NCBI GenBank assembly: GCA_012270675.1
Contig: JAAXHW010000021.1
Location: forward strand, 1-32,559
Length of the DNA: 32,559 bases
Direction: 5' to 3'
Origin: Candidatus Latescibacterota bacterium
Lineage (GTDB): Bacteria > Latescibacterota > UBA2968 > GCA-2709665
A program made the translations under genes and the position numbers. The notes under the pieces are model-generated. The model ran no database searches, was not told the DNA's origin, and worked only from the letters and a program-made list of their open reading frames with translations. Shown here one piece after another: positions 10,501-19,429 of the stretch (position 1 is the stretch's first letter; each line of letters begins with the position of its first letter).

Positions 10501-11653
10501 GATCCTTAAGGTTGAGGATGGGCAGGTGGTGGAGGGGGGAGACGCCATTTACGAGTGGGATCCCTACAACAACATCATCGTGACCAACAAGGTGGGCACG
10601 GTCCGGTTTGTGGATCTGGTGGAGGACGTGACCTACCGAGAAGAGGCCGATGAGACCACCGGACTGGCGGCACAGGTGGTGATCGAGCACCGGGACCGAA
10701 CCCTTTCGCCGCGCATCCAGATTATCGGCAGGTCCGGAGAGGAAGTGGGGCACTATATCATTCCGGTCGGCGCTCGGCTTGTGGTGCACGACGGCGACAG
10801 AGTCGAGGCCGGGGACGGGCTGGTCAAGATTCCCCGGGAGCGGAGCAAGACCCGGGATATCACGGGAGGGTTGCCCCGGGTGGCCGAGCTTTTTGAAGCG
10901 CGCCGGCCCAAGAATCCGGCGGTTGTGACTGAGGTCGACGGTGTGGTGCGTTTTGGCGGCCTTGTGCGCGGTTCTCGAATCGTGATTGTCACCTCAGAGG
11001 ATGGCGAAGAGCGAAAATACACCATTCCTTACGGGAAGCACCTCCGCGTGCAGGAGGGAGATCGGGTCATGGCCGGCGACCGGCTGTCTGAGGGATCGGT
11101 GGACCCCCACGACATCCTGCAGATCCAGGGTATTCAGGAGGTCCAGGAGTACCTGGTCAACGAGATTCAGGCGGTCTATCGGCTGCAGGGGGTTGGGATC
11201 AACGACAAGCATATTGAGTGCATTGTCCGCCAGATGCTGCAGAAGGTTCAGGTCACCGATCCTGGCGATACCAACTTCCTGGAAGGAGAAGTTGTCGACC
11301 GCTTCCGCTTTCAGGATGAGAACGAGAAGGTGATTGCCGAAGGCGGAGATCCCGCGACGTTCAAGCCTGTGCTTCTGGGGATTACCAGGGCATCGCTGAC
11401 GACCGACAGTTTTATCTCGGCGGCCTCCTTCCAGGAGACAACGCGCGTTTTGACCGAGGCGGCTGTGCAGGGCAAGGTGGACAGGCTGTTGGGGCTGAAG
11501 GAGAACGTGATTATCGGTCACCTGGTTCCGGCCGGCACGGGCGCAGAGAGGTACCGCCATATGCGCTCTGTCGCTTTGGAGGCGGAAGAGAGGGTGGAAA
11601 AGGAGGCCGAGGAGGGGCTGGAGGGCGTTGGCCTGCCGCCGATAAATGCTTGA
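7565..11653 (+). CDS. rpoC: DNA-directed RNA polymerase subunit beta'
   Basis: The beta' subunit carries the active-site magnesium. GTG 7565 is preferred because a purine-rich AGGGGGTAAG precedes it and the protein then starts [18 protein letters not shown]. The longer open frame to 7472 overlaps rpoB. Length is 1362 residues. Zinc site 1 uses C66, C68, C81 and C84. The catalytic NADFDGDQ has D456, D458 and D460. Zinc site 2 uses C791, C865, C872 and C875. Between FHIGG and KTRDITGG lies an insertion of roughly 175 residues (bases about 10315-10845), matching the trigger-loop insertion SI3 of Gram-negative groups. The stop codon overlaps a promoter-like TTGACA. Confidence 0.98.
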   Translation: MADINLSKQPMDFNSIRIQLASPETIRGWSRGEVTKPETINYRSFRPERDGLFCERIFGPVKDWECNCGKYKRIRYRGVVCDRCGVEVTQSKVRRERLGHIELAVPVAHIWFFRSLPSRMGYLLDMSIRNLERVIYYESCVVLDPGDASDLKYKDLLSEDEVFEFQEKGYSFEVDMGATALERLLSEIDIEELSAELRTQARMETSVQRKQEALKRLKVVEAFRQSDNHPAWMILDVIPVIPPDLRPLVPLEGGRFATSDLNDLYRRVINRNNRLRKLIEIKAPEVILRNEKRMLQEAVDALFDNGRRSRAVRGDGNRSLKSLSDLLKGKQGRFRQNLLGKRVDYSGRSVIVVDPYLKLHQCGLPKHMALELFKPFIIKKLEERGLVQTVKSAKKLVERERVEVWDILEEIIQNHYVLLNRAPTLHRLGIQAFQPVLVEGKAIRIHPLVCAAFNADFDGDQMAVHVPLSFEAQIEARVLMLSANNLLKPADGSPIVVYDPRDISMGCYYLTKSHKPEEPLKAFSSPSEALMAHDYGQIGLHEAIRVRIDGELLTTTVGRVIFNEILPEGMPFVNMIVDRKMIQKVTSDVHRMFGSRATAEFVDGVKRLGFDYATQSGVTVAIDDVVVPPQKRMLISKAQSEVEKVLQQYAHGVITEGERYNKVIDVWQHATNNIAEMMNKALEEADKGFNSIELMKASGARGNDDQVKQLGGMRGLMNKPQKKLTGAIGEIIETPIKASFKEGLSVLEYFISTHGARKGLADTALKTAEAGYLTRKMVDVAQDVVVTEEDCGTILGIEMEALKEGEEVVEPLADRIVGRTVLDDVYDLISGEVIVEGGTLLDEDLATKIADAGLEHVHVRSVLTCETRRGTCSMCYGRNLASGRLVNIGEAVGVIAAQSVGEPGTQLTLRTFHIGGTSSRIAEQAEIAAKRGGVVRFTNLDYVTRSDGRSIVVGRNGELEVQDDQGRPRGGHYYVPYGAILKVEDGQVVEGGDAIYEWDPYNNIIVTNKVGTVRFVDLVEDVTYREEADETTGLAAQVVIEHRDRTLSPRIQIIGRSGEEVGHYIIPVGARLVVHDGDRVEAGDGLVKIPRERSKTRDITGGLPRVAELFEARRPKNPAVVTEVDGVVRFGGLVRGSRIVIVTSEDGEERKYTIPYGKHLRVQEGDRVMAGDRLSEGSVDPHDILQIQGIQEVQEYLVNEIQAVYRLQGVGINDKHIECIVRQMLQKVQVTDPGDTNFLEGEVVDRFRFQDENEKVIAEGGDPATFKPVLLGITRASLTTDSFISAASFQETTRVLTEAAVQGKVDRLLGLKENVIIGHLVPAGTGAERYRHMRSVALEAEERVEKEAEEGLEGVGLPPINA

Positions 11654-11678
11654 CAAAGCTTCTTTAATTTGTTATCTT
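11650..11678 (+). promoter_or_regulatory. Sigma-70-type promoter for the str cluster
   Basis: A perfect -35 hexamer TTGACA (11650-11655) is followed by exactly 17 bases and a -10 hexamer TATCTT (11673-11678, four of six consensus bases). The TGA stop of rpoC lies inside the -35 hexamer. The region after it up to rpsL is AT-rich, unlike the rest of the window, and at 145 bases this is one of the longest gaps. Transcription would start about 11685 and give a leader of about 110 bases for rpsL-rpsG-fusA-tuf and the clusters beyond. Confidence 0.65.
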
Positions 11679-11798
11679 TGGTATTCTGAGCAATTTTTCT
11701 GCACAGGGGCTCAAACCCATCGGATGGTTCTACCCGATAATTTCAAAAAGGCTTGTATTTTAGTGACTTACCGATTGTAAAAATCAAGGAGACCGTAT

Positions 11799-12170
11799 TT
11801 GCCAACCATCAACCAGCTGGTAAGAAAAGGCCGGAAGGTTAAGCCGATGCGGTCATCCTCCCCGGCGTTGCGGGGTTGTCCGCAAAAGCGGGGGGTGTGC
11901 ACACGGGTTTATACCACCACGCCCAAAAAGCCGAATTCGGCGCTTCGGAAGGTTACCCGTGTGCGTCTGACCAATGGGATGGAGGTTACGGCTTATATCC
12001 CGGGGGAAGGGCACAACCTCCAGGAGCACTCCGTGGTGTTGATTCGAGGGGGTCGGGTAAGGGATCTGCCGTCGGTGCGCTACCACATTATCCGGGGCGT
12101 TTTGGATACGACCGGCGTGGCCGACCGGAAGCAGGGGCGATCCAAATACGGCACGAAGGTGTCCAGGTAG
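11799..12170 (+). CDS. rpsL: 30S ribosomal protein S12
   Basis: S12 sits at the decoding centre and controls accuracy. The start is TTG 11799, giving [14 protein letters not shown] as in other S12 proteins, with AAGGAGA upstream. The 123-residue protein keeps [14 protein letters not shown] with K43 (Mycobacterium/Thermus numbering) and the modified-residue site D89. Position 88, normally Lys, is Arg (AGG at 12060-12062), and position 92, normally Gly, is Ser (TCG at 12072-12074). Lys88 to Arg is a known streptomycin-resistance change in several bacteria, so the native protein may already be resistant-like. rpsG follows after 13 bases. Confidence 0.98.
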   Translation: MPTINQLVRKGRKVKPMRSSSPALRGCPQKRGVCTRVYTTTPKKPNSALRKVTRVRLTNGMEVTAYIPGEGHNLQEHSVVLIRGGRVRDLPSVRYHIIRGVLDTTGVADRKQGRSKYGTKVSR

Positions 12171-12183
12171 GGGAAGGATATCC

Positions 12184-12651
12184 ATGCGAAAAGGACGGGC
12201 AGGAAAACGGGACATTGCTCTGGACCCCAAGTACGGCAGCGCACTTGTCACTCAGTTTATCAGCTGCCTCTTCCGCAGCGGCAAAAGGAGTGTTGGGGAA
12301 ACGATCTTTTACGATGCGCTGGACATGGTTAAAGCGCGCACCGGAAAGGAAGGGAAGGAAGTCTTTGAGCAGGCCGTGGAAAATGTCAAGCCCATCATCC
12401 AGGTTCGATCCCGGCGGGTTGGGGGACAAACCTATCAGGTGCCTATCGAAGTTCGACAGGACGAACGCCTTTCGCTTTCCTTCCGGTGGCTGATTATCTA
12501 TTCCAAGGCGCGGGGTGAGAAGACGATGGCACAGCGGCTGGCCGGCGAGCTGGTTGACGCCTCAAACGGACAGGGGCGGGCCGTGCAGCGGCGTGAGGAA
12601 ACCCATCGAATGGCCGAGGCCAATCGGGCATTCGCACACTATCGGTGGTAG
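12184..12651 (+). CDS. rpsG: 30S ribosomal protein S7
   Basis: S7 starts assembly of the 30S head and contacts E-site tRNA and mRNA. The 155-residue product begins [19 protein letters not shown] and holds the expected helical fold with the [14 protein letters not shown] segment, the [14 protein letters not shown] beta hairpin (about residues 77-90) and a C-terminal helix ending in [12 protein letters not shown] 12184 follows GGGGAAGGA. In E. coli S7 regulates through a long rpsL-rpsG spacer. Here the spacer is only 13 bases, so that mechanism cannot apply in the same form. fusA starts 8 bases after the stop. Confidence 0.98.
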   Translation: MRKGRAGKRDIALDPKYGSALVTQFISCLFRSGKRSVGETIFYDALDMVKARTGKEGKEVFEQAVENVKPIIQVRSRRVGGQTYQVPIEVRQDERLSLSFRWLIIYSKARGEKTMAQRLAGELVDASNGQGRAVQRREETHRMAEANRAFAHYRW

Positions 12652-12659
12652 ATTTCACC

Positions 12660-14747
12660 ATGGCACGAGAAGACCAATTGGAGCACATCCGGAACATCGG
12701 GATTATGGCCCATATCGATGCGGGCAAGACCACGACCACCGAGCGCATCCTCTACTATACGGGACGGCTGCATCGGATGGGCGAGGTACACGATGGGGCG
12801 GCTGCGATGGACTGGATGGAGCAGGAGCGGGAGCGGGGGATTACCATTACCTCTGCGGCAACCACCTGCTTTTGGGATGACCACCGGATCAACATCATCG
12901 ATACGCCCGGGCATGTGGACTTTACGGCTGAAGTTGAGCGTTCGCTGCGGGTACTGGATGGGGCGATCGGCATTTTCTGTGCAGTGGGCGGGGTAGAGCC
13001 TCAGTCCGAGACCGTCTGGCGCCAGGCCGACAAATACGGCGTACCCCGTATTGCTTTTGTCAATAAGATGGACCGAACAGGGGCCGATTTCTTCCGCGTT
13101 TTGGAGATGATGAGGGAGCGATTGGCCTCCAACTTTGTACCGGTCCAGCTCCCGGTTGGGTCGGGTGAGCTGTTCAACGGCCTGCTGGATCTCGTCAAGA
13201 TGAAGATGGTGGTCTATCAGGAGGACACGCTGGGGGTGGTCTTCACCGAAAGCGAGATTCCCCAGGACCTGCAACAGCAGGCGCTCACCTACCGGGAACA
13301 GCTTTTAGAGGCGGTGTCCGACTTTGACGATTCCTTAATGGAGAAATTCCTGGAGGGCAGGGAGATCGCGGAGGAGGAGATCAAAGCGGCGTTGCGAAAA
13401 GCGACTGTTCACGTGCGTGCGGTGCCCGTATTCTGCGGGGCGTCCTTTAAGAACAAGGGTGTTCAGCGCCTGTTAGACGGCGTTGTCGATTACCTGCCCT
13501 CGCCTCTGGATGTCCCCGAAGTGGTCGGTGTCCATTCCTCTACCGGGAAGCAGGAAGCACGTCCTCCTTCGGGTGATGCGCCCTTTGCCGCGCTGGCGTT
13601 CAAGGTGATGACCGACCCTTACGTGGGACGGCTGACTTATTTTCGCGTCTATTCGGGCCGCCTCAAAACCGGTTCGTATGTCCTGAATGCAAACAAGGGC
13701 AAACGGGAGCGGGTCGGGCGCGTGCTTCGAATGCACGCCAACAAGCGGGAAGAGATCCGGGAGGTGTTTACAGGGGATATTGCTGCTGTGGTCGGGCTGA
13801 AGGATACGGCGACCGGGGAAACGCTGTGTGTGGAAAACCGCCCCATCCTCCTGGAGGCGATGGAGTTTGCCAAACCGGTCATCTCCGTCGCCATCGAGCC
13901 AAGAACCAAGGCCGACCAGGACCAGCTGGGTACCGCTCTGGCCAAGCTTTCCGAGGAAGATCCCACCTTTTACGTGTCTGTGGACACCGAGACCGGACAG
14001 ACCATTATTTCGGGTATGGGCGAATTGCATTTAGAGATTATCGTGGACCGGTTGATGCGTGAGTTTCGGGTGGCCGCCAATGTGGGCAAGCCTCAGGTGG
14101 CCTACAAAGAAGCGCTCCGGAAAGCGGTCAAGAGCGAGGGGCGGTTCGTCCGGCAGACGGGCGGTCGGGGGCAGTATGGTCACGTCTGGCTGGAGATCGA
14201 GCCCGGAGCACCGGGGAGCGGGCTGGTCTTCGAGAACAAGATTGTCGGCGGTTCGATCCCGGGTGAGTATATCCCGTCTGTGCGTCAGGGGGTTGTCGAG
14301 GCAATGGCGAGTGGCGTGCTGGCCGGATACCCCATTGAAGACTTGAAAGTCACGCTTTACGATGGGGCTTACCATGAGGTCGACTCTTCCGAAATCGCCT
14401 TTAAAGTGGCCGGTTCAATGGCCTTCCGAGATGGCGCCAGGCGGGCCGATCCCTGTCTCTTAGAGCCTGTGATGGACATAGAAGTGGTGATGCCTGGAGA
14501 GTATATGGGAGATGTAATCGCCGATCTGAACTCGCGGAGGGGGCATATTGTCGGGATTGTGAACCGGACCGATGCCCAGGTCGTAACGGCAATGGTCCCT
14601 TTAAGCGAGATGTTCGGGTATGCCACGCGGTTGCGGTCTCTTTCCCAGGGGCGGGCTATCTACTCGATGGAATTTTCAAGGTATCAGGAACTCCCCGAGA
14701 GCATCGCTGCGGAGATCGTGACCAGGGTGAGGGGCGCGTTACCCTGA
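12660..14747 (+). CDS. fusA: Translation elongation factor G
   Basis: EF-G is the GTPase that drives translocation of tRNA and mRNA on the ribosome. ATG 12660 gives [20 protein letters not shown], the usual beginning. An in-frame GTG at 12645 would overlap rpsG. The 695-residue product contains the P-loop [10 protein letters not shown] (about 17-26), the switch motif [20 protein letters not shown] and [10 protein letters not shown]. Domain II with [12 protein letters not shown], domain III with EEDPTF, domain IV with [14 protein letters not shown], and domain V ending in [11 protein letters not shown] follow. Size and motifs are those of a canonical EF-G, not a stress or recycling paralogue. 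tuf follows after 77 bases. Confidence 0.98.
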   Translation: MAREDQLEHIRNIGIMAHIDAGKTTTTERILYYTGRLHRMGEVHDGAAAMDWMEQERERGITITSAATTCFWDDHRINIIDTPGHVDFTAEVERSLRVLDGAIGIFCAVGGVEPQSETVWRQADKYGVPRIAFVNKMDRTGADFFRVLEMMRERLASNFVPVQLPVGSGELFNGLLDLVKMKMVVYQEDTLGVVFTESEIPQDLQQQALTYREQLLEAVSDFDDSLMEKFLEGREIAEEEIKAALRKATVHVRAVPVFCGASFKNKGVQRLLDGVVDYLPSPLDVPEVVGVHSSTGKQEARPPSGDAPFAALAFKVMTDPYVGRLTYFRVYSGRLKTGSYVLNANKGKRERVGRVLRMHANKREEIREVFTGDIAAVVGLKDTATGETLCVENRPILLEAMEFAKPVISVAIEPRTKADQDQLGTALAKLSEEDPTFYVSVDTETGQTIISGMGELHLEIIVDRLMREFRVAANVGKPQVAYKEALRKAVKSEGRFVRQTGGRGQYGHVWLEIEPGAPGSGLVFENKIVGGSIPGEYIPSVRQGVVEAMASGVLAGYPIEDLKVTLYDGAYHEVDSSEIAFKVAGSMAFRDGARRADPCLLEPVMDIEVVMPGEYMGDVIADLNSRRGHIVGIVNRTDAQVVTAMVPLSEMFGYATRLRSLSQGRAIYSMEFSRYQELPESIAAEIVTRVRGALP

Positions 14748-14757
14748 GGAAGCGGAT

Positions 14758-14793
14758 GCAGGTGGTGCGTAAGACCCCTGCCGGATGAGGTCT
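14758..14793 (+). promoter_or_regulatory. Possible H-type pseudoknot in the tuf leader
   Basis: Two five-pair helices interlock. GCAGG (14758-14762) pairs with CCTGC (14777-14781), and AGACC (14772-14776) pairs with GGTCT (14789-14793). The helices abut with no spacer, and the connecting loops are nine and seven bases, which suits an H-type pseudoknot. It lies just ahead of a strong ribosome binding site (AGGAGGAAG) for tuf. The stems are short and may be chance. Confidence 0.3.
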
Positions 14794-14824
14794 GGGGGGC
14801 GTTATTTTACAGGAGGAAGAAGCT

Positions 14825-16021
14825 ATGGCAAAAGAGAAGTTTGACAGGTCGAAGCCGCATGTCAACATTGGAACCATCGGTCATATTGACCACGGAAAGA
14901 CAACCCTGACGGCTGCGATTACCAAGGCACTGGCCGCCAGGGAACTGGCGGATTATATGCCCTTTGACGATATCGATAAGGCGCCCGAGGAAAAGGAACG
15001 CGGAATCACGATCAATACTGCGCACGTGGAGTACTCAACGGAGAACCGTCACTACGCCCACGTGGACTGTCCGGGACATGCGGACTATATTAAGAACATG
15101 ATCACCGGTGCGGCGCAGATGGACGGCGCTATCCTGGTGGTGAGCGCAGCGGACGGCCCGATGATTCAGACACGGGAGCACATCCTGCTTTCCAAGCAGG
15201 TGAACGTGCCTTCTATTGTGGTGTATATGAACAAGGTGGATATGGTGGACGATCCGGAACTCCTGGACCTGGTCGAACTGGAGGTCCGGGAGCTGCTGAG
15301 CCAGTACGAATTCCCCGGAGACGATATCCCGGTGGTTCGGGGCTCGGCGTTGAAGGCCCTGGAGTCTGGCGATCCCAATTCGGAAGACTGTGAGTCCATC
15401 TGGGAACTGATGGAGGCTGTGGATGAGTACATTCCGATGCCGGTTCGGGATGTGGACCGGGACTTTCTGATGCCAGTGGAGGATGTGTTCACCATTACCG
15501 GTCGCGGGACCGTGGGTACGGGTCGAATCGAGCGCGGAATTATCAACCTGAACGAAGAGGTTGAGGTCGTTGGTATTCGAGATACACGCAAAACGGTCGT
15601 GACCGGCATCGAGATGTTCCGGAAGCTTTTGGATCAGGGGGAAGCGGGTGACAATGTAGGGCTGCTGCTGCGCGGCGTGGAAAAGGCGGAGTTAGAGCGC
15701 GGGATGGTGGTTGCCAGGCCCGGCTCGATTACGCCCCACAAGAAGTTTAAGGGCGAGGTCTACGTGCTCACAGAGAAAGAAGGTGGCCGGAGCAAGCCCT
15801 TTTTTACGGGGTACCGCCCGCAGTTCTATTTCCGAACGACCGACGTGACAGGTGCAGTCCAGCTGCCCGAAGGCGTGGAGATGGTGATGCCGGGAGACAA
15901 TGTGACGATGGATATCGACCTGGAGGACAAGCCCATCGCGGTGGAAGATCAGCTCAGGTTCGCCATTCGTGAGGGCGGGCGTACGATCGGTGCCGGCGTC
16001 GTAACCGAGATCCTGGAATAG
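14825..16021 (+). CDS. tuf: Translation elongation factor Tu
   Basis: EF-Tu carries aminoacyl-tRNA to the ribosome A site. The 398-residue product begins [20 protein letters not shown]. It has the P-loop GHIDHGKT (residues 19-26), [24 protein letters not shown] and NKVDM (Val in place of the more common Cys). Domains II and III include [23 protein letters not shown] and the C-terminal [14 protein letters not shown]. Residues linked to kirromycin action (QTREH, SQYEF, EGGR) look wild-type. ATG 14825 follows AGGAGGAAG. This is the only tuf in the window. The second common site, between tRNA-Thr and rpmG, is empty. rpsJ begins 15 bases downstream. Confidence 0.98.
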   Translation: MAKEKFDRSKPHVNIGTIGHIDHGKTTLTAAITKALAARELADYMPFDDIDKAPEEKERGITINTAHVEYSTENRHYAHVDCPGHADYIKNMITGAAQMDGAILVVSAADGPMIQTREHILLSKQVNVPSIVVYMNKVDMVDDPELLDLVELEVRELLSQYEFPGDDIPVVRGSALKALESGDPNSEDCESIWELMEAVDEYIPMPVRDVDRDFLMPVEDVFTITGRGTVGTGRIERGIINLNEEVEVVGIRDTRKTVVTGIEMFRKLLDQGEAGDNVGLLLRGVEKAELERGMVVARPGSITPHKKFKGEVYVLTEKEGGRSKPFFTGYRPQFYFRTTDVTGAVQLPEGVEMVMPGDNVTMDIDLEDKPIAVEDQLRFAIREGGRTIGAGVVTEILE

Positions 16022-16036
16022 CCCAAGGGGGACCCC

Positions 16037-16345
16037 TTGCCTGCGCAGAAGATTCGCATTCGGTTGAAGGCATACGATCATATCGCCCTGGACCGGTCCG
16101 CCGATGAGATCGTGCGGACGGCCAAACGGACCGGGGCGCTGATTTCGGGCCCCATTCCCCTGCCGACCAGGCGCTCGCTGTATACGGTGCTTCGGGGGCC
16201 CAATATCGACAAAAAGTCCCGGGAGCAGTTCGAGACGCGCATTCACAAGCGTTTGATCGATATCCACAATTCGACCCCTCAGACGGTGGATGCGCTGATG
16301 AAGCTGGACCTGCCGGCAGGGATCGACATTGAAATTAAGGTGTAG
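16037..16345 (+). CDS. rpsJ: 30S ribosomal protein S10
   Basis: S10 is a 30S head protein that also forms the NusB-S10 pair and binds the NusG KOW domain. The start is TTG 16037 ([15 protein letters not shown]), with AAGGGGGACC upstream and no usable ATG nearby. Length is 102 residues. The RNA-binding loop covers about residues 40-65 ([19 protein letters not shown]) and the end is [11 protein letters not shown]. It starts 15 bases after tuf, so this S10 cluster has no room for the leader RNA used for L4 control in E. coli and is probably co-transcribed with str. Confidence 0.97.
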   Translation: MPAQKIRIRLKAYDHIALDRSADEIVRTAKRTGALISGPIPLPTRRSLYTVLRGPNIDKKSREQFETRIHKRLIDIHNSTPQTVDALMKLDLPAGIDIEIKV

Positions 16346-16347
16346 CC

Positions 16348-16980
16348 GTGCTGGGATTGATCGGAAAAAAGATCGGTATGACCCAGACCTTCGATGAGGG
16401 GGGCAACCTGGTTCCCCTGACGGTTGTTGAAGCGGGGCCATGTCCGATCGTGCAGATCAAAGACGAGGCTTCCGACGGGTATTGCGCACTTCGGGTGGGC
16501 TTTGGCGAGGTCCCGGCACACCGGCTGAACCGCCCGGGCCTGGGGGTCTTCGAAAAGGCAGGGGTGGCGCCCCGGAAGATCCTGCGGGAGTTCCGGGTCG
16601 AAGACGTCTCGGCCTATTCGGTAGGCGATATCCTGGATGTGGGCGTTTTTGAATCCGGGGAATCTGTGGCTGTTACCGGCCGCTCTAAAGGGAAGGGATT
16701 CCAGGGCACCGTGAAGCGCCATCGCTTTAAAGGGGGCCCCAAGACCCACGGCCAGTCCGACCGGCACCGGGCGCCGGGGTCCATCGGGCAGAGTTCTTTT
16801 CCCTCCCGTGTGTTTAAAGGGATGCGGATGGCCGGTCACATGGGTGACCGCCGGGTTACGGTGAAGGGTCTTACCGTGGTGAAGGTGGACAAGGCGCGCA
16901 ACCTGGTCCTCCTGAAGGGGGCGGTGCCGGGGGGGCGGGGGGGCGTTGTCATCCTCCAAAAGCAGAGCCAGGGAAAATAG
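16348..16980 (+). CDS. rplC: 50S ribosomal protein L3
   Basis: L3 is an early assembly protein that reaches toward the peptidyl transferase centre. GTG 16348, two bases after the rpsJ stop, begins MLGLIGKKIGMTQTFDEGG; the purine-rich AAGGTG is inside the end of rpsJ. The 210-residue product has the long extension with GKGFQGTVKRHRFKGGP and HRAPGSIGQSSFPSRVFKG (about residues 110-153), which is inserted into 23S rRNA. It ends with GRGGVVILQKQSQGK. Its 3' coding end contains a dense G-run motif (16917-16943). Confidence 0.97.
   Translation: MLGLIGKKIGMTQTFDEGGNLVPLTVVEAGPCPIVQIKDEASDGYCALRVGFGEVPAHRLNRPGLGVFEKAGVAPRKILREFRVEDVSAYSVGDILDVGVFESGESVAVTGRSKGKGFQGTVKRHRFKGGPKTHGQSDRHRAPGSIGQSSFPSRVFKGMRMAGHMGDRRVTVKGLTVVKVDKARNLVLLKGAVPGGRGGVVILQKQSQGK
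16917..16943 (+). other. G-quadruplex motif in the 3' part of rplC
   Basis: Five G (16917-16921), a seven-base linker, seven G (16929-16935), one C, and seven G (16937-16943) satisfy the simple four-run G-quadruplex rule, because each seven-G run can supply two runs of three. The motif is on the coding strand, so it would be present in mRNA about 50 bases ahead of the rplD start. Whether it folds in a translated region is unknown. Confidence 0.5.
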
Positions 16981-16993
16981 GAATTCGTGAGCT

Positions 16994-17626
16994 ATGCCAT
17001 CGGTTGAGGTGTACAACCTGGAAGGAGAGGTCGTGGGGTCGGCCGACCTGCTTGAGGAGATCTTCAGCATCGAGCCTTCAAAGGGCGCACTTTATTACAC
17101 GGTGAAGGCCCACCTGGCCAATCGGCGTGAGGGGAATGCATCGACCAAGACGCGCGCCGAGGTCACTTTGAGCAAACGGAAAGTGTACCGGCAGAAGGGC
17201 ACGGGACGCGCGCGCGTGGGAACGGCCGGCTCACCGATTCGGGTCGGGGGGGGGGTTGCGCACGGTCCGAGGCCACACGATTTTCGGGAGCGTGTGCCCA
17301 AAAAAGTAAAGCGTCTGGCCCTGAAATCGGCCCTGACGCTCAAGGTTGCCGAAGGCAGGCTTAAGGTCCTGGAAAATTTTTTGCTTGAAGCGCCGAAAAC
17401 AAAGCGTATGGCCGATATGTTGCGGGCCATTCAGGCCGACGGCCGAAAGGCGCTCCTCCTGACGGAAGAGGCCATACCGGTTGTGGTCAAGTCGTGCCGG
17501 AATCTGCCGGACCTGTCCGTGCTGCCGGTTCTTCAGGTTTCTACCTACGATGTGGTCAGGGCCGATACGGTTATCTTTACACAGGCAGCGCTGGACCGGC
17601 TGCAGGCCTTATGGAGGGTTTCATGA
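16994..17626 (+). CDS. rplD: 50S ribosomal protein L4
   Basis: L4 lines part of the peptide exit tunnel and in some bacteria represses the S10 operon. The 210-residue product starts [16 protein letters not shown]. Its extended loop around residues 45-95 shows [30 protein letters not shown] and [13 protein letters not shown], which reaches the tunnel wall. ATG 16994 has only a weak upstream site (GTGAG), suggesting coupling to rplC. The gene contains a run of ten G (17246-17255) coding Gly-Gly-Gly. Its stop TGA overlaps the rplW start in an ATGA arrangement. Confidence 0.97.
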   Translation: MPSVEVYNLEGEVVGSADLLEEIFSIEPSKGALYYTVKAHLANRREGNASTKTRAEVTLSKRKVYRQKGTGRARVGTAGSPIRVGGGVAHGPRPHDFRERVPKKVKRLALKSALTLKVAEGRLKVLENFLLEAPKTKRMADMLRAIQADGRKALLLTEEAIPVVVKSCRNLPDLSVLPVLQVSTYDVVRADTVIFTQAALDRLQALWRVS

Positions 17627-17916
17627 GGAAGGATGCGCGGAAGATCATCCGTCGGCCACTGATTACCGAGCGGGCCGCTCAACTCCAGGAAAACCGCAAC
17701 AAACAGGTGTTTGAAGTTCGGGCAGATGCGAATAAGATCGAGATCAGACGTGCTGTTAAGGAGGTCTTCCAGGTGGACGTGGTGAAGGTCAATACCATAT
17801 CCGTTCGGGGGAAGCTGAAACGTCTGGGCCGCTTTCAGGGCCGCCGCGCCAATTGGAAGAAGGCGGTTGTAACCCTTACCGAAGGGCAGCACATCGATTT
17901 CTTTGAAGGCGTGTAG
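17623..17916 (+). CDS. rplW: 50S ribosomal protein L23
   Basis: L23 sits at the tunnel exit and docks trigger factor and SRP. The start ATG 17623 overlaps the rplD stop (ATGA) and has GGAGGG upstream. The longer open frame to 17494 lies inside rplD and is not L23-like. The 97-residue product begins [21 protein letters not shown], followed by [20 protein letters not shown], the conserved [14 protein letters not shown] and [20 protein letters not shown] in the loop, ending [12 protein letters not shown]. rplB follows after two bases. Confidence 0.96.
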   Translation: MRKDARKIIRRPLITERAAQLQENRNKQVFEVRADANKIEIRRAVKEVFQVDVVKVNTISVRGKLKRLGRFQGRRANWKKAVVTLTEGQHIDFFEGV

Positions 17917-17918
17917 AT

Positions 17919-18746
17919 ATGGCCGTAAAGACATTTCGTCCCATTACCCCCAGCCTGCGCTTCAAGACGGTTTCTTCCTTTGAGGAGATTACCAGGTCCG
18001 AGCCTGAAAAGTCGCTGGTTGCGTTCAACAAAAAGAGCGGCGGTCGGAACAACAGGGGGCGCATCACCAGCAGGCGCCGAGGGGGGGGGCATCGGCGATA
18101 TTTCCGCAAGGTCGACTTCAAGCGGAATAAGCCGGGGGTTGCCGCACGGGTGCAGGCGATTGAATACGACCCCAACCGGTCCGCAAGGATCGCCCTGTTG
18201 TCCTATGTGGACGGTGAGAAACGCTATATGCTGGCACCTGTGGGGCTCGGGGTGGGTGACCGGGTGATATCGGGCCCGGAAGCCGAGGTTCGTCCCGGCA
18301 ACGCCCTCCCTTTGGAGAATATCCCCATGGGCACCATTGTGCACAATGTGGAGTTGCAGCCCGGCAAGGGAGGGCAGCTGGGCCGTTCGGCGGGGGCAGA
18401 AATTCAGATTATGGCCAAAGAGGGGAATTATGCCCAGCTTCGGCTGCCGTCTGGAGAGATGCGGTTGGTCCCTCTGGCCTGCTACGCCACCATCGGGCAG
18501 GTCGGCAATCTGGATCACGAGAATGTGGTTGTGGGCAAGGCAGGGCGCAGCCGATGGCTGGGCAGGCGACCCTCTGTGAGAGGGGTGGCAATGAACCCTG
18601 TCGATCACCCGCACGGGGGAGGAGAGGGCCGCGCGTCGGGAGGAGGACATCCCGTGACGCCCTGGGGGGTGCCGACCAAAGGGTTTAAGACAAGAAAACG
18701 AAAAAAGAAGTCGAGCAAGTTGATTATTCGAAGGCGCCGAAAGTAG
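17919..18746 (+). CDS. rplB: 50S ribosomal protein L2
   Basis: L2 is needed for subunit joining and lies near the peptidyl transferase centre. The 275-residue product begins [15 protein letters not shown] and contains [19 protein letters not shown] near the N terminus, the SH3-like and OB-like core, and the universal [18 protein letters not shown] with the key histidine (about residue 230). The very basic tail is rich in K and R. ATG 17919 follows GAAGGCG inside rplW. Nine G in a row (18081-18089) code for Gly-Gly-Gly. Confidence 0.98.
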   Translation: MAVKTFRPITPSLRFKTVSSFEEITRSEPEKSLVAFNKKSGGRNNRGRITSRRRGGGHRRYFRKVDFKRNKPGVAARVQAIEYDPNRSARIALLSYVDGEKRYMLAPVGLGVGDRVISGPEAEVRPGNALPLENIPMGTIVHNVELQPGKGGQLGRSAGAEIQIMAKEGNYAQLRLPSGEMRLVPLACYATIGQVGNLDHENVVVGKAGRSRWLGRRPSVRGVAMNPVDHPHGGGEGRASGGGHPVTPWGVPTKGFKTRKRKKKSSKLIIRRRRK

Positions 18747-18764
18747 TCGGTCGCGGGAGAGCGC

Positions 18765-19052
18765 ATGGCACGTTCGCTGAAAAAAGGTCCCTATGTGGAT
18801 GCAAAGCTGCTGAAGAAGATAGAGCAGATGAACAAGACGGGGAATAAACGGGTTCTTCAGACCTGGGCCCGTCGGTCTACCATCTCTCCCGAACTTGTCG
18901 GACATACCCTGGCCGTTCACAATGGGAATAAGTTTATTCCGGTCTATATCACGGAAAACATGGTCGGACACAAGCTGGGTGAGTTTGCCTCTACCCGGAC
19001 GTTTCGCGGTCACAGCGGGCATGTAACGGAGCGGTCAACAGGATTGAAGTAG
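18765..19052 (+). CDS. rpsS: 30S ribosomal protein S19
   Basis: S19 is a 30S head protein that pairs with S13 and contacts the large subunit through bridge B1a. The 95-residue product begins [20 protein letters not shown]. It carries the conserved [21 protein letters not shown] and [20 protein letters not shown] blocks. ATG 18765 follows GGGAGAG. Its length is close to the family norm (about 88-95). It lies 18 bases after rplB and 18 before rplV, as in the usual S10 cluster order. Confidence 0.97.
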   Translation: MARSLKKGPYVDAKLLKKIEQMNKTGNKRVLQTWARRSTISPELVGHTLAVHNGNKFIPVYITENMVGHKLGEFASTRTFRGHSGHVTERSTGLK

Positions 19053-19070
19053 TGGCGAAAGGGTTTTGGG

Positions 19071-19412
19071 ATGGAAGCCCGGGCTGTCTCTCGATATGTG
19101 AGGATTTCTCCTCGAAAGGCACGTCAGGTCATTGACCTGGTGCGGGGAAAAGACGTAGAAGAGGCCTTTCATATCCTGCAGTTTACGCCCAAGAAAGCGG
19201 CACAGACCATTGAGCGCACGCTCCGGTCTGCCGTGGCCAACGCGGTCAACCACGAGGAGGCCTCGGCCCGGGAAGAGGATCTGTTTGTCAAGGAGGCATT
19301 TGTCAATGGGGCGATTGCCTTCAAGCGCATTCGTCCCCAGCCCCGAGGGGCCGCTGGATACATCCGGAAGCGGTGCAGCCATATTACGCTGGTCGTTTCA
19401 GATGATGTGTAG
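19071..19412 (+). CDS. rplV: 50S ribosomal protein L22
   Basis: L22 lines the exit tunnel next to L4, and its hairpin forms the constriction that macrolides exploit. The 113-residue product starts MEARAVSRYVRISPRKARQV, with LVRGKDVEEAFHILQFTPKKA following. The long hairpin is seen in AIAFKRIRPQPRGAAGYIRK (about residues 83-102). The C terminus is ITLVVSDDV. No ribosome binding site of full strength is visible, but GGCGAAAGGG lies ahead of ATG 19071. It is followed by rpsC after 17 bases. Confidence 0.96.
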   Translation: MEARAVSRYVRISPRKARQVIDLVRGKDVEEAFHILQFTPKKAAQTIERTLRSAVANAVNHEEASAREEDLFVKEAFVNGAIAFKRIRPQPRGAAGYIRKRCSHITLVVSDDV

Positions 19413-19429
19413 TTTAAGGAGGTTTTCTT

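Noticed and set aside
11753-11781. Second promoter (TTGTAT and TGTAAA) just before rpsL
   Set aside because: The -35 match is only three of six and it would leave almost no leader. The promoter at 11650 is much better.
17246-17255. Ten-G run in rplD as a frameshift or phase-variation switch
   Set aside because: The frame is intact, L4 is essential, and the Gly residues are conserved, so an on-off switch is implausible. The run is noted only as a composition feature.
17835-19022. Minus-strand open frame of 395 residues opposite rplB and rpsS
   Set aside because: It lies fully opposite well-identified ribosomal genes, has no ribosome binding site or recognisable domain, and results from codon use that rarely gives stops on the other strand.
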